DNA of 64,000 nucleotides, taken from contig NZ_DCLL01000026.1 in NCBI RefSeq assembly GCF_002321025.1, forward strand, positions 21,721 through 85,720. The letters run 5' to 3'. Within the stretch, counting starts at the first letter, position 1, and each line of letters opens with the position of its first letter. Both the position numbers and the translations under genes were made by a program. The DNA is from Acinetobacter lwoffii (GTDB lineage Bacteria > Pseudomonadota > Gammaproteobacteria > Pseudomonadales > Moraxellaceae). Shown piece after piece: positions 27,075 through 35,704 of this stretch. The notes beneath the pieces are model-generated. The model worked only from the letters and a program-made list of their open reading frames with translations. It was not told where the DNA came from and made no database searches.

Positions 27075-28096
27075 GCCTGTACTCCTGCTTGATCTACCTG
27101 TACGCCGTTATCTTTCAGATATTGCACTGCAGCGCTAATCTCTGCGGAATCACCCAGGAGCTGAATAAACATCTGACCAATCACCGAACCATTAATTTCG
27201 GTCATGTTGGCAAACAGGATATTTAAACTGATATCAAACTGTTTAATCACGGCCTGAATCACCGTTTCCTGTGCCGAGCTACCAAGGAATTTTAAACAAT
27301 AAATACTGTGATGATTCTGGTTTTCCAGATTATTCAGAATATTGACCGGCAAATGTTGCTGAAGCACGGTTTGAATAAAATTTTTGGTGGTCGGGTGTTG
27401 CGGCTGACTGAAGATCTGTAGCGTGCTGCCGGTTTCAATCACATCACCTTTTTCCATCACAGCGACATAATCACAGACGGTTTCAATTACATCCATTTCA
27501 TGAGTGACCATGACAATGGTAATACCTTGCTCTTGATTGATTTTTTTGAGTAATTGCAGAACTGATTTGGTGGTTTGTGGATCGAGTGCCGAAGTCGCTT
27601 CATCACAAAGTAAAATCTTGGGATGGTTGGCAAGGGCACGGGCAATCCCGACGCGCTGTTTTTGACCACCAGACAATTCATCCGGAAAAGCCTGCCGTTT
27701 ATGTTTCAGGTCAATAAAATCTAATAATTCTTCGAGGCGTTTTTCCCGTTCAGCCTTGCTCCAGCCCAGAAGCTTCATAGGCATTTCGATATTGGCCGCC
27801 ACGGTTTTGGTTTGCATTAAATTAAAATGCTGGAAAATCATGCCGATATTGGCACGTTCTTGACGCAATGTTTTGGCATCGAGTGCGGTAAAATCTGTTC
27901 CATTAATGATAATCTGACCTGAGCTTGGACGCTCAAGTAAATTAATCAGACGGATGAGGGTACTTTTACCGGCACCACTATAACCGATGATGCCAAAAAT
28001 ACTGCCGGTTGGAATCGATAGATTAATCTGATTCAAGGCATGCAAGGTTTGACCCTTAAGCTCATACTGTTTTGAAATATCTTTAAATTCAATCAT
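27071..28096 (-). CDS. metN: Methionine ABC transporter ATP-binding protein
   Basis: MetN is the ATPase of the methionine importer. The 341-residue protein has Walker A GYSGAGKST near residues 38-46, the signature LSGGQKQRVGIARAL, Walker B ILLCDEATSALDP and H-loop VTHEMDVI. From about residue 265 a NIL domain follows (CLKFLGSSAQETVIQAVI onward, DISLNILFANMTEINGSVIG), the regulatory domain that binds methionine and shuts off transport in E. coli. It lies downstream of metQ but is separated from it by a hairpin with a T-run, and it overlaps metI by 4 bp. Confidence 0.96.
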   Translation of the reverse strand: MIEFKDISKQYELKGQTLHALNQINLSIPTGSIFGIIGYSGAGKSTLIRLINLLERPSSGQIIINGTDFTALDAKTLRQERANIGMIFQHFNLMQTKTVAANIEMPMKLLGWSKAEREKRLEELLDFIDLKHKRQAFPDELSGGQKQRVGIARALANHPKILLCDEATSALDPQTTKSVLQLLKKINQEQGITIVMVTHEMDVIETVCDYVAVMEKGDVIETGSTLQIFSQPQHPTTKNFIQTVLQQHLPVNILNNLENQNHHSIYCLKFLGSSAQETVIQAVIKQFDISLNILFANMTEINGSVIGQMFIQLLGDSAEISAAVQYLKDNGVQVDQAGVQA

Positions 28097-28120
28097 AGTG
28101 TCAAAAACTGCATCACGGAT

Positions 28121-28153
28121 AAAAAAACAGGCAAGAAATCGTCCTTGCCTGTT
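28121..28153 (-). terminator. Terminator between metQ and metN
   Basis: On the minus strand AACAGGCAAG and CTTGCCTGTT pair around an 8-base loop and are followed by seven T residues. It lies 20 bp after the metQ stop and about 25 bp before the metN start, so it would act inside the transporter gene cluster. Confidence 0.85.
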
Positions 28154-28172
28154 CTAAAAGACTATTATAGTA

Positions 28173-29048
28173 CTATTTTGATTCAGTTAAATACGTCACC
28201 GGCTTGTTTACTGCAACTTTAGTGCCACCAAAATTTTCATCGACATACGCTTGAACTGCTGGCGTATGATACAAGGCACCTACTTTTTGCAGTACAGGAT
28301 CCGTTTGACGATCTGCTGCAACTGCTAAAACGTTTACATTCATTTTTGTGCTTTGATCAATTGGCTCATAGTAAACCGCATCTTTTAATACGTTTAAACC
28401 GCCTTCCATTGCCAGCGTATTGCCTAGCACAATCGCATCAACTTCATCTTTTACACGGACTGCAGTTGCCATTTGAATGGGCTTAATCACGATTTGTTTT
28501 GCATTTTCAGCCACATCAGCTGTTGTGCCTTTTACATTGTCAAAGCCAGCTTTTAATTTGACCAGACCTGCCGATTGTAAAAGTAGTAACGCGCGTGATT
28601 CATTTGCACCGTCGTTTGGAATGGCAATGGTTGCACCTGTTTTAAACTCATTCAAAGATTTTACTTTGCTTGAGTAAATTCCCATTGGTTCTAAATAGGT
28701 GGTAGACAATGGTGCAATTTTTGCTGTATTGGCATCATTATACGCAACCATATAGGCATATGACTGGAATGCATTGACATCGATTTCTTTATTGGCAACG
28801 GCTGTGTTCATTGACACATAGTCAGTGAAATTTTTCACATCAAGTTTAATGCCGGCTGCTTTGGTTTCAGGTAATGTGGCGATATAGCGCCATACATCTG
28901 CATCTGAACCGGTCGATGCCATGGTTACGGTTTGAAGGCCATTCGCATCTTTGGCTTGTGCTGCATCATTGGCAGGCGCTTCTTGTTTGCCACACCCAGT
29001 CAAAGTTAATACAGAGGCACTCAATAAAACGCCAAGTAATTTTTTCAT
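28173..29048 (-). CDS. metQ: Methionine-binding lipoprotein
   Basis: MetQ is the substrate-binding lipoprotein of the MetNIQ importer. The 291-residue protein starts MKKLLGVLLSASVLTLTGC, with the lipobox LTGC and the lipidated cysteine at residue 19. The NLPA-family body follows, including FTDYVSMNTAVANKEIDVNA and FQSYAYM, then GIYSSKVKSL and AIPNDGANESRALLLLQ. It is the promoter-proximal gene of the cluster, upstream of metN and metI; in E. coli the order is metN-metI-metQ. A promoter with TATACT is visible upstream and AGGA precedes the ATG. Confidence 0.95.
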   Translation of the reverse strand: MKKLLGVLLSASVLTLTGCGKQEAPANDAAQAKDANGLQTVTMASTGSDADVWRYIATLPETKAAGIKLDVKNFTDYVSMNTAVANKEIDVNAFQSYAYMVAYNDANTAKIAPLSTTYLEPMGIYSSKVKSLNEFKTGATIAIPNDGANESRALLLLQSAGLVKLKAGFDNVKGTTADVAENAKQIVIKPIQMATAVRVKDEVDAIVLGNTLAMEGGLNVLKDAVYYEPIDQSTKMNVNVLAVAADRQTDPVLQKVGALYHTPAVQAYVDENFGGTKVAVNKPVTYLTESK

Positions 29049-29077
29049 GAAATTTTCCTAATTTTAATCTTGCCTAG

Positions 29078-29105
29078 AGTATAAGCATTTTTAAATCGTG
29101 TTAAA
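29078..29105 (-). promoter_or_regulatory. Probable metQ promoter
   Basis: On the minus strand TTTAAC (29105-29100) and TATACT (29083-29078) are 16 bp apart and lie 30 bp before the metQ ATG. The 5' leader would be short, with no room for a SAM riboswitch. Confidence 0.55.
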
Positions 29106-29542
29106 TAAGATTTTTATACGATCTAAGTATGTGTCCTGATCGTTGTTGGTACTGGCCTTAAACTAAAAGATCCAAGCCTACAGCAATCGTTCTGGTGAAC
29201 GCGATCAAGTCAGAAATGCCACAAACCTGATTGTAAATAATCTATTTTGGAGAGAAAAAATAGATAGTTTATAAGCACATGAAGTAGTTTGAGCATTCTG
29301 GGATTGTCGATATCATAGCAATAAATCTATATTCGATATACTGGATAGCAAAGCCTTGTTTAGCTCTTTAATTGAATAAAAAAACCAAGTTGTTTTATAA
29401 AAATATTAATAAAAACAATATTTTATTTATAGTAGGGATATGGTTTTTAGGGAGTTGTTTAAATAGTGATCTTTATAAGATTTTATCCAATCTAAATCAT
29501 AAAAATGGATATATATGATTTATTGATGGAATCAAAGTAGCG
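29106..29542. other. AT-rich non-coding region upstream of metQ
   Basis: About 440 bp of AT-rich DNA between the metQ promoter and a gene remnant. I see no coding frame, RNA gene or clear repeat. It could be decayed sequence continuous with the remnant to the right. Confidence 0.4.
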
Positions 29543-29944
29543 TTGCGCTGTTCTAGACATCAGGGTGTTATCTCGATTCAGCGTCTTTGGGAAATAGCAC
29601 ATAACCTCATCGTCTGTGCATATTTGGATAAATGGGTCGGTGTCGGCGTCTTGCTATTAGATTTGCATAAATTTATTAGGGATGAGCATACAGTTTTTGT
29701 CAAAAATTTAGGTAATTTCAAAAGGTTGCATTGAGGGGCTTAGGTAACGCCGAGTTTAAGGAGTTATATAAAGCTTTGAATAAGTTGCATGAGGAAATCA
29801 CCTATGCTTTAGATATAAAAAATTGAAGTAGATGTTCAAACTTATAACGATAAATTCCCATATTTGTATGACTACTATCATGAGCATCTAAAGCACAAAG
29901 AAAAATTTGAAGAGATTGCTAATAATTACCTTATTGCAAAATAA
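29543..29944 (+). pseudogene. Remnant of a gene broken by frameshifts, function unknown
   Basis: Three adjoining plus-strand frames look like one decayed protein. The first (29543 to 29734) reads, in part, DKWVGVGVLLLDLHKFIRD and EHTVFVKNLGNF. The second (about 29716 to 29826, one frame off) reads NAEFKELYKALNKLHEEITY then ALDIKN. The third (29819 to 29944, back in the first frame) reads EVDVQTYNDKFPYLYDYYHE then HLKHKEKFEEIANNYLIAK. The last switch occurs at an A6 run near 29817-29822. Amino-acid composition is protein-like (charged helical text), unlike the flanking spacers. I do not recognise the family. It has no visible start or ribosome binding site. Confidence 0.45.
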
Positions 29945-29972
29945 GAAAACCCCGCACTCAGCGGGGTTTTTA
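29945..29972. terminator. Terminator of purD
   Basis: AAAACCCCGC and GCGGGGTTTTT pair around ACTCA. On the minus strand it lies 18 bp after the purD stop; the T/A runs allow use in both directions. Confidence 0.9.
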
Positions 29973-29989
29973 CTTAATCAAAATTAAGA

Positions 29990-31273
29990 TTAAGCATTTT
30001 CACGTGCAATGGCACGGTAACCGATATCTTTACGATATTGAACGCCGTCGAATGTCACTTTTTTGCAAAGTTCCAAAGCTTTGGCTTGTGCTTCACCAAT
30101 CGTATTACCAAGCGCAGTTACGCAAAGTACACGACCACCCGCAGTCACAATCTCGCCATTTTCATTGGCTTTCGTACCGGCATGGAAAACTTTTGCATCA
30201 GTCATTTCAGTGTCTAAACCAGAAATCACATCACCATTGCTTGATGTTTCTGGGTAGCCTTTTGATGCCAGTACGATACCGACAGTCTTGCGCTCATCCC
30301 ATTCAGCTTCTTTCGGTAAATTACCGTCTAAGCCTGCTTGAACCAAATCCACTAAAGATGATTTTAAACGCATCATGATGGGTTGAGTTTCAGGGTCGCC
30401 AAAACGACAGTTGAACTCGATCACTTTCGGTTGACCTTGTTCATCAATCATCAAGCCAGCGTACAAGAAACCAGTATAAACGTGACCGTCTTTTTTCATA
30501 CCTTCAACGGTAGGACGCATCACTTCATTCATGGTTTTTTCAAATACATCCGCAGTCACAACAGGCGCAGGCGAGTAAGCACCCATACCACCCGTGTTTG
30601 GACCTTGGTCGCCTTCAAAGATACGTTTGTGATCTTGTGAAGTCGCCATAGGTAAGATGTTGTCGCCATCAATCATACAAATGAAAGATGCTTCTTCGCC
30701 TGCAAGGAATTCTTCAATTACAACGCGAGAACCTGCATCGCCAAATTTGTTGCCTGCAAGCATGTCATCGATCGCATCAAATGCTTCTTGATTGGTCATG
30801 GCAACGATCACGCCTTTGCCCGCAGCAAGACCGTCGGCCTTAATGACGATCGGCGCACCATTTTTTTCAACAAATGCTTTCGCAGCATCTACTTCTGTAA
30901 ATACATCGTAAAACGCAGTTGGAATGTTGTGGCGTTTTAAGAAATGTTTCGCGAAAGCTTTAGAGCCTTCAAGCTGCGCAGCAAATTGAGTTGGACCCCA
31001 AATTTTTACACCCGCTTCACGGCAAGCATCAACGACACCGTTTACCAATGGAGCTTCTGGGCCGACAATGACAAGCTCAACGGCATTGTTTTTTGCGAAA
31101 TCGATAATCGCAGCATTGTCTAAAATACTTAAATTTACGTTTTCACATTTATTTTCAGTGGCTGTACCTGCGTTGCCCGGAGCAACAAAGACTTTTGCAA
31201 CTTTATCGTCTTGTGCGATTTTCCATGCAAGTGCATGTTCACGACCGCCATTACCCAAAACTAAAATATTCAT
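29990..31273 (-). CDS. purD: Phosphoribosylamine-glycine ligase
   Basis: PurD (GAR synthetase) joins glycine to phosphoribosylamine with ATP, the second step of de novo purine synthesis. The 427-residue protein has the N-terminal MNILVLGNGGREHALAWKIA, an ATP-grasp domain with IVIKADGLAAGKGVIVA near residues 140-160, then GDQGPNTGGMGAYSPAPV and FNCRFGDPETQ with metal ligands. Length and motifs are normal. GAGGGA precedes the ATG. It follows purH in the same direction after a 160 bp gap that holds large hairpins. Confidence 0.97.
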   Translation of the reverse strand: MNILVLGNGGREHALAWKIAQDDKVAKVFVAPGNAGTATENKCENVNLSILDNAAIIDFAKNNAVELVIVGPEAPLVNGVVDACREAGVKIWGPTQFAAQLEGSKAFAKHFLKRHNIPTAFYDVFTEVDAAKAFVEKNGAPIVIKADGLAAGKGVIVAMTNQEAFDAIDDMLAGNKFGDAGSRVVIEEFLAGEEASFICMIDGDNILPMATSQDHKRIFEGDQGPNTGGMGAYSPAPVVTADVFEKTMNEVMRPTVEGMKKDGHVYTGFLYAGLMIDEQGQPKVIEFNCRFGDPETQPIMMRLKSSLVDLVQAGLDGNLPKEAEWDERKTVGIVLASKGYPETSSNGDVISGLDTEMTDAKVFHAGTKANENGEIVTAGGRVLCVTALGNTIGEAQAKALELCKKVTFDGVQYRKDIGYRAIARENA

Positions 31274-31346
31274 CTAAAAATCCCTCAAAAGAATAGAATC
31301 CCACCTTGCGAAGCCATGCTTCTCACCCTGTAAAAAAGAAGGGCTT

Positions 31347-31412
31347 CACGAATAAAAATGTCCCTTTATTTGTGAAAAGTCCCCCTTTTTACAAAGGGGG
31401 ATTTAGGGGGAT
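31347..31412. repeat. Stacked inverted repeats between purH and purD
   Basis: TTCACGAATAAA and TTTATTTGTGAA (one mismatch) pair around AATGTCCC at about 31347-31378, and CCCCCTTT/AAAGGGGG pair at 31381-31400, followed by ATTTAGGGGG. The GGGGGATTTAGGGGG text is of a type common in intergenic spacers of this genus (recalled, not checked). It could be a dispersed repeat or an attenuating structure. Confidence 0.5.
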
Positions 31413-31435
31413 TAATAAATACGACTTTGAATCAA

Positions 31436-33010
31436 TTAGTGACGGAAATGACGCATGCCAGTGAACACCATCGCAATACCTGCTTCGTCAGCAGCCGCAA
31501 TGGTTTCTTCGTCACGCATAGAACCACCCGGCTGGATAATGCATTTGATACCCGCTTTAGCGGCGTTATCAATACCATCACGGAATGGGAAGAATGCGTC
31601 AGACGCCATGACAGCACCCTCAACCACCAAGCCAGCATGTTCAGCTTTAATTGCAGCAATACGAGCAGAGTTAACACGGCTCATTTGACCTGCGCCAACA
31701 CCAATGGTTTGACGGTTTTTCGCATAAACAATCGCATTAGATTTCACGTATTTTGCGACTTTCCAGGCGAAGATCATGTCATCGATTTCTTGTTCAGTCG
31801 GAGCGCGCTTGGTCACCACTTTAAGATCAGCTTTAGTAATCATGCCTAAGTCTTGATCTTGTACTAACAAGCCGCCATTCACGCGTTTGTAATCAAGTTG
31901 CGATTGACGTGCATCGATTGCTGGAAGTTCACCGCAAACTAAAACACGTACGTTTTTCTTCGCACCAGTCACTTCAAGTACGCCATCAGCAATACTTGGT
32001 GCAATGATCACTTCAACGAATTGACGCTCAACAATCGCTTGTGCAGTTGCAACGTCTAATTCACGGTTGAATGCAATGATGCCGCCAAATGCAGATTCGG
32101 GATCTGTTGCATACGCAAGGTCATAAGCCGCTTGAATACCGTCTAAAGATACTGCAACGCCACATGGGTTAGCGTGTTTAACGATCACACAAGCAGGCTT
32201 CGCAAATGATTTCACACATTCAAGTGCTGCATCAGTATCTGCGATGTTGTTATAAGAGAGTTCTTTACCTTGAAGCTGTTTCGCTGTTGAAACAGAAGCT
32301 TCAGTCGCTGTGTCTTCTACATAGAATGCAGCAGCTTGATGCGGGTTCTCACCGTAACGAAGGTCTTGAACTTTGTTCAATTGAGTATTGAAAGTACGTG
32401 CAAATTTGTCTGCCTGACCTTCTTCTTTACCTACGCGCGCGCCTAAGTAAGATGCGATCATGCCGTCATATTGAGCAGTATGTTCAAATGCTTTTACTGC
32501 TAGGTCAAAACGAGTTGCATGAGATAAAGCACCCTCAGCTTTAAGCTCGGCAACGACAGTTGCATAGTCAGAAGCATTTACGATGATACCTACAGATGCA
32601 TGGTTTTTTGCTGCAGCACGAACCATGGTAGGACCACCGATGTCGATGTTTTCGATAGCATCAGCAAGTGAACAGTTTGGTTTGGCTACCGTTGCAGCAA
32701 ATGGATAAAGGTTTACAACGACTAAATCAATAGCATCAATGTTGTGTTCAGCCATCACAGCTTCGTCTAGACCACGACGAGCCAGGATACCCCCATGAAT
32801 TTTCGGATGTAGTGTTTTTACACGGCCGTCCATCATCTCTGGAAAACCTGTATGCTCCGAAACTTCAACTACAGCCACATTATTGTCTTTCAACAATTTG
32901 TAGGTACCACCTGTAGATAAAATTTCTACCCCTAGAGCAGCAAGTTCTTGTGCAAATTCAACAATACCAGTCTTGTCAGACACAGAGATTAAAGCGCGTT
33001 TAATAGTCAT
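31436..33010 (-). CDS. purH: Bifunctional AICAR transformylase/IMP cyclohydrolase
   Basis: PurH does the last two steps of IMP synthesis: formylation of AICAR and ring closure of FAICAR. The IMP cyclohydrolase part starts [20 protein letters not shown] and contains [20 protein letters not shown] and [13 protein letters not shown]. The transformylase part has [33 protein letters not shown] and the late [12 protein letters not shown] end. The start at 33010 (524 residues) is preferred over a TTG at 33031, because GAAGA lies before it and the family begins at this point. It is preceded by fis with a terminator between them. Confidence 0.97.
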   Translation of the reverse strand: MTIKRALISVSDKTGIVEFAQELAALGVEILSTGGTYKLLKDNNVAVVEVSEHTGFPEMMDGRVKTLHPKIHGGILARRGLDEAVMAEHNIDAIDLVVVNLYPFAATVAKPNCSLADAIENIDIGGPTMVRAAAKNHASVGIIVNASDYATVVAELKAEGALSHATRFDLAVKAFEHTAQYDGMIASYLGARVGKEEGQADKFARTFNTQLNKVQDLRYGENPHQAAAFYVEDTATEASVSTAKQLQGKELSYNNIADTDAALECVKSFAKPACVIVKHANPCGVAVSLDGIQAAYDLAYATDPESAFGGIIAFNRELDVATAQAIVERQFVEVIIAPSIADGVLEVTGAKKNVRVLVCGELPAIDARQSQLDYKRVNGGLLVQDQDLGMITKADLKVVTKRAPTEQEIDDMIFAWKVAKYVKSNAIVYAKNRQTIGVGAGQMSRVNSARIAAIKAEHAGLVVEGAVMASDAFFPFRDGIDNAAKAGIKCIIQPGGSMRDEETIAAADEAGIAMVFTGMRHFRH

Positions 33011-33067
33011 GATCTTCGTCACAGTTTTCAAGGAACAGAATAAAACAAAATCAGCAATTTACAGGTT

Positions 33068-33100
33068 AAAAAAAATGCCTGCGGAAGCCGCAAGCATTTT
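33068..33100 (-). terminator. Terminator of fis
   Basis: On the minus strand AAAATGCTTGCGG and CCGCAGGCATTTT (one mismatch) pair around CTT and are followed by a T-run, 6 bp after the fis stop. Confidence 0.9.
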
Positions 33101-33105
33101 ATCAT

Positions 33106-33375
33106 TTATTCACTCATTAAACCGTGAGCTTTTAACTTTTTACGTAAAGTACCACGGTTGAGTCCGAGAATCTCGGCAGCACGTGTTTGGTTACCACGTG
33201 TATATTCTAGAACTACAGATAGAAGAGGTTTCTCCATTTCTGCTAGCACCATGTCGTATACCTGAGAAGGTTGCTCGCCCTGCAGTTGTGCAAAATAGTG
33301 GCGAACTGCGCGATCTACGTGGATACGTAAAGCAACATCAGATTGTGCAGTAAAAATAGGAGATTTGCTATTCAT
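33106..33375 (-). CDS. fis: DNA-binding protein Fis
   Basis: Fis is a small nucleoid protein that bends DNA and controls growth-phase transcription. The 89-residue product from the ATG at 33375 has the conserved C-terminal half: [20 protein letters not shown] near residues 40-59 and the helix-turn-helix [20 protein letters not shown] near 61-80. An ATG at 33396 is in frame but has no clear ribosome binding site and would add an atypical MFFGLIR. In E. coli fis follows dusB; here it stands alone between the prmA group and purH, with its own terminator. Confidence 0.95.
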   Translation of the reverse strand: MNSKSPIFTAQSDVALRIHVDRAVRHYFAQLQGEQPSQVYDMVLAEMEKPLLSVVLEYTRGNQTRAAEILGLNRGTLRKKLKAHGLMSE

Positions 33376-33397
33376 GCGAATTAATCCGAAAAACAAA

Positions 33398-33418
33398 TAT
33401 CACTTGGGTAAAGTGATA
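33398..33418. repeat. Perfect palindrome immediately upstream of fis
   Basis: TATCACTT (33398-33405) and AAGTGATA (33411-33418) form an 8-bp perfect inverted repeat with a 5-base spacer. It ends 23 bp before the fis ATG, so it is either an operator-like site or a 5'-leader hairpin. Confidence 0.5.
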
Positions 33419-33773
33419 TATAAAAGTGGTCTAGAAATTGAAATGAACTCCATTTTAGATCCTAAAACGGAAGTTCTAAAACTTAGTCATTACATTGAGC
33501 CTGTAGCTTGACACATCTCTGCGATTTGGTCGAAAAATAAGCGTAACAATAGTTAAAGTTTTGTTACTGACCAAAATCAAAACAAAAAAATCTGCACGAT
33601 ACGCAATAAATTTTATAGCGCATTAGGCAAGACTGTATTTGTTGTGAAAAAGTCGCGAGGAGTTGCAGCACATAGCTTTCGTGGCGCGTATCATACCATT
33701 GTCTAAGCAAAAGTGAGCAAGAAAACTGCATTTTTTTTAACTTTTTTTAATTTTTTAATGCTTTCTCAGTAGA
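33419..33773. other. Intergenic region upstream of fis
   Basis: About 355 bp between the DUF3426 gene stop and the fis leader. It is AT-rich with poly-T/poly-A runs near 33729-33760 and must hold the fis promoter on the minus strand. I see no open frame that looks coding and no clear terminator. Confidence 0.4.
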
Positions 33774-34652
33774 TTAGGGGCGAATTATTTCCAAAGTATA
33801 GCGATCAAAGCTTTTGCGATCGACTGGAAGCTTAAATTTGAATTTAAACGGGCTGTTTTTCGGAATGCGCTGAATATTGACTAAACTTTCAATCAAGTAC
33901 TCTTCGGAGGACAGGTTATAAGTTGCAATCACTTCACCGCGATGTTCCAGATTGATTCTTAAAATTGGTAAAGCCAGACTACGGTCATGAAAATTAATCA
34001 GCTCACCGCTAAACTCAGCTTCATTATTACCGGTTGCCTTGATTTTGACTTTATTAACCTGAATTAGTGTGTAGTATTTTTCCAGATTGGAACAATTAAA
34101 CACTTCACAAGCACTGTTAAAGGCCAGACTTATGACGTGACTGTTTTTGATGTATTGCGGATTGAACCAGAAAAATTGAAACAGCAGCAGGCTGAACAGC
34201 GACAGATTAAGTAAACTCCAGCCTATATAGTACATTGGCCCGCGTTTGGTTTGTTTTTCTGCCTGATCTTCCCAATTCATGCTCGGCAGGACTGAAATCG
34301 GCTCGGTACTGAAATAATTCAGGTTATTTAAATAGGTTTCCAGGTCAATATTGGAATGTTCAACTTTTTGATCAAAAATCTGTAGCAGGCTATGACGATG
34401 GTGCTGCTGATCCGTGTGATAAACACCTGAGTTATTTTGAGCATTAGTTTTGCTGAATTCGCTGGAGTTTGATTGAGCGTGAGACATTGAGGCAGTGACC
34501 GAATTCCGGGTTTCGGTCACCAAATGCGATAAGGCATTAAATGAGGTGGTACATTTAGGACAGCAAACCATTCCCTGCGCAACGGTGAGTTGAGCAACTG
34601 TGACCTTATAGGTGGTGGAACAGGTAGGGCAATGGGTTCTTTTGTCACTCAT
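33774..34652 (-). CDS. Zinc-ribbon and DUF3426 membrane protein
   Basis: This 292-residue protein begins with a MJ0042-type zinc ribbon, with C8-x2-C11 and C31-x2-C34 (HCPTCSTTYKV and CCPKCTTSF). A polar, low-complexity Ser/Asn/His/Gln linker follows (about 45-130), then one transmembrane helix near 143-163 (WSLLNLSLFSLLLFQFFWF) and a C-terminal domain of the DUF3426 type with FSGELINFHDRSLALP. The protein family often sits next to prmA in gammaproteobacteria and related bacteria. Here it starts 15 bp after the prmA stop, so the two are co-transcribed. Function is unknown; a regulator- or thioredoxin-like link to the ribosome cannot be claimed. Confidence 0.85.
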   Translation of the reverse strand: MSDKRTHCPTCSTTYKVTVAQLTVAQGMVCCPKCTTSFNALSHLVTETRNSVTASMSHAQSNSSEFSKTNAQNNSGVYHTDQQHHRHSLLQIFDQKVEHSNIDLETYLNNLNYFSTEPISVLPSMNWEDQAEKQTKRGPMYYIGWSLLNLSLFSLLLFQFFWFNPQYIKNSHVISLAFNSACEVFNCSNLEKYYTLIQVNKVKIKATGNNEAEFSGELINFHDRSLALPILRINLEHRGEVIATYNLSSEEYLIESLVNIQRIPKNSPFKFKFKLPVDRKSFDRYTLEIIRP

Positions 34653-34667
34653 GGATTATTTATAGGC

Positions 34668-35573
34668 TCATTCGTTCTTATGGCGTTTACCCGAGATACG
34701 GCACCAGTGCTCATCTCGTTTTTCTACCTCTAATATATCAAAATAATTTGAGTAAATGCTAGTAACATCAGCAACTTGCTCTTCAATCACTCCAGCAAGT
34801 GCGAACTGTCCCTCAGATTTAATTAAAGTTGCGAACTCAGGAGCCAGCATCATCAGTGGTGCTGCCAGAATATTGGCAACAAATACGTCAGCTTTGGTAT
34901 TGCCGAGCTCATCTCTAAATTCTTCTGGTAGTCCGACATAAAGCTTGTCCAGTACGCCATTCAGTTCAGCGTTTTGCTGAGTCGCCAGTACAGCTTGTGG
35001 ATCGATATCCGTGGCATATGCTTTTTTCGCACCTAATAAGAGTGCAGCTACCGCGAGAATGCCTGAGCCACAGCCATAATCGATGACAATTTTATCTTTC
35101 ACATCAATCTTGCCGAGCCATTGTAAGCACAGGAAAGTTGAAGCGTGGTTGCCTGTTCCGAAAGCCAGCCCTGGATCAAGCTTGATGTTTACCGCATCGG
35201 CATCAGGTGCTTCCATCCATTCGGGTACGATCCAGTATTTATCAGCAATCTGAATTGGCTCATAGGCATCCATCCAGGTGCGTTCCCAAGCCTGATCTTC
35301 AATCAGTTCATGACGGATCGGAGCATCTGGCATTTGTGCACGAATAAAGGTTTCTAGTGCAGCAACATCAATTTCTTCGCCTTCTTCCTGCGCATAAATA
35401 CCGGTCACAATCACTTTATTCCAGAGTGGTGTTTCACCTGGAAGTGGTTCCAGCAAATCCTGGTTTTCAGCATCATCCAAAGTCACACTCACTGCGCCTA
35501 GCGAGCTGAGTAATGTCTCAGTAAAATCAACCTGAGCCTGTTCAACCGTAATATGAATTTGTAACCACTTCAC
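34668..35573 (-). CDS. prmA: Ribosomal protein L11 methyltransferase
   Basis: PrmA trimethylates ribosomal protein L11 on lysines and its N-terminus. The 301-residue protein has the N-terminal L11-binding region ([20 protein letters not shown]) and the SAM-binding motif [20 protein letters not shown] near residues 160-179, plus [19 protein letters not shown] and [15 protein letters not shown], all typical. The start is a GTG at 35573 with AAGG upstream (AAAGGTTATTTCTGTGAAG). It heads a two-gene unit with the zinc-ribbon protein. Confidence 0.97.
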   Translation of the reverse strand: MKWLQIHITVEQAQVDFTETLLSSLGAVSVTLDDAENQDLLEPLPGETPLWNKVIVTGIYAQEEGEEIDVAALETFIRAQMPDAPIRHELIEDQAWERTWMDAYEPIQIADKYWIVPEWMEAPDADAVNIKLDPGLAFGTGNHASTFLCLQWLGKIDVKDKIVIDYGCGSGILAVAALLLGAKKAYATDIDPQAVLATQQNAELNGVLDKLYVGLPEEFRDELGNTKADVFVANILAAPLMMLAPEFATLIKSEGQFALAGVIEEQVADVTSIYSNYFDILEVEKRDEHWCRISGKRHKNE

Positions 35574-35660
35574 AGAAATAACCTTTATACATTTTTCAAA
35601 AAGCTATTGTAACGGAAGTTCAGACTCAACGCTGCTATCTTCTTGATCCATTCCCAAAAT

Positions 35661-35686
35661 AAAAAGGATGCCTGAAGCATCCTTTG
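35661..35686 (-). terminator. Terminator of the BASS transporter pair
   Basis: AAAGGATGC and GCATCCTTT pair around CTGAA. On the minus strand a run TTTTTATTTT follows, 20 bp after the stop at 35705. Confidence 0.85.
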
Positions 35687-35704
35687 AACAGTTCCAGAGC
35701 TTAT

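Noticed and set aside
29049..29110. SAM riboswitch or S-box upstream of metQ
   Set aside because: The promoter is only about 30 bp from the start codon, leaving no space for one, and no such structure is seen.
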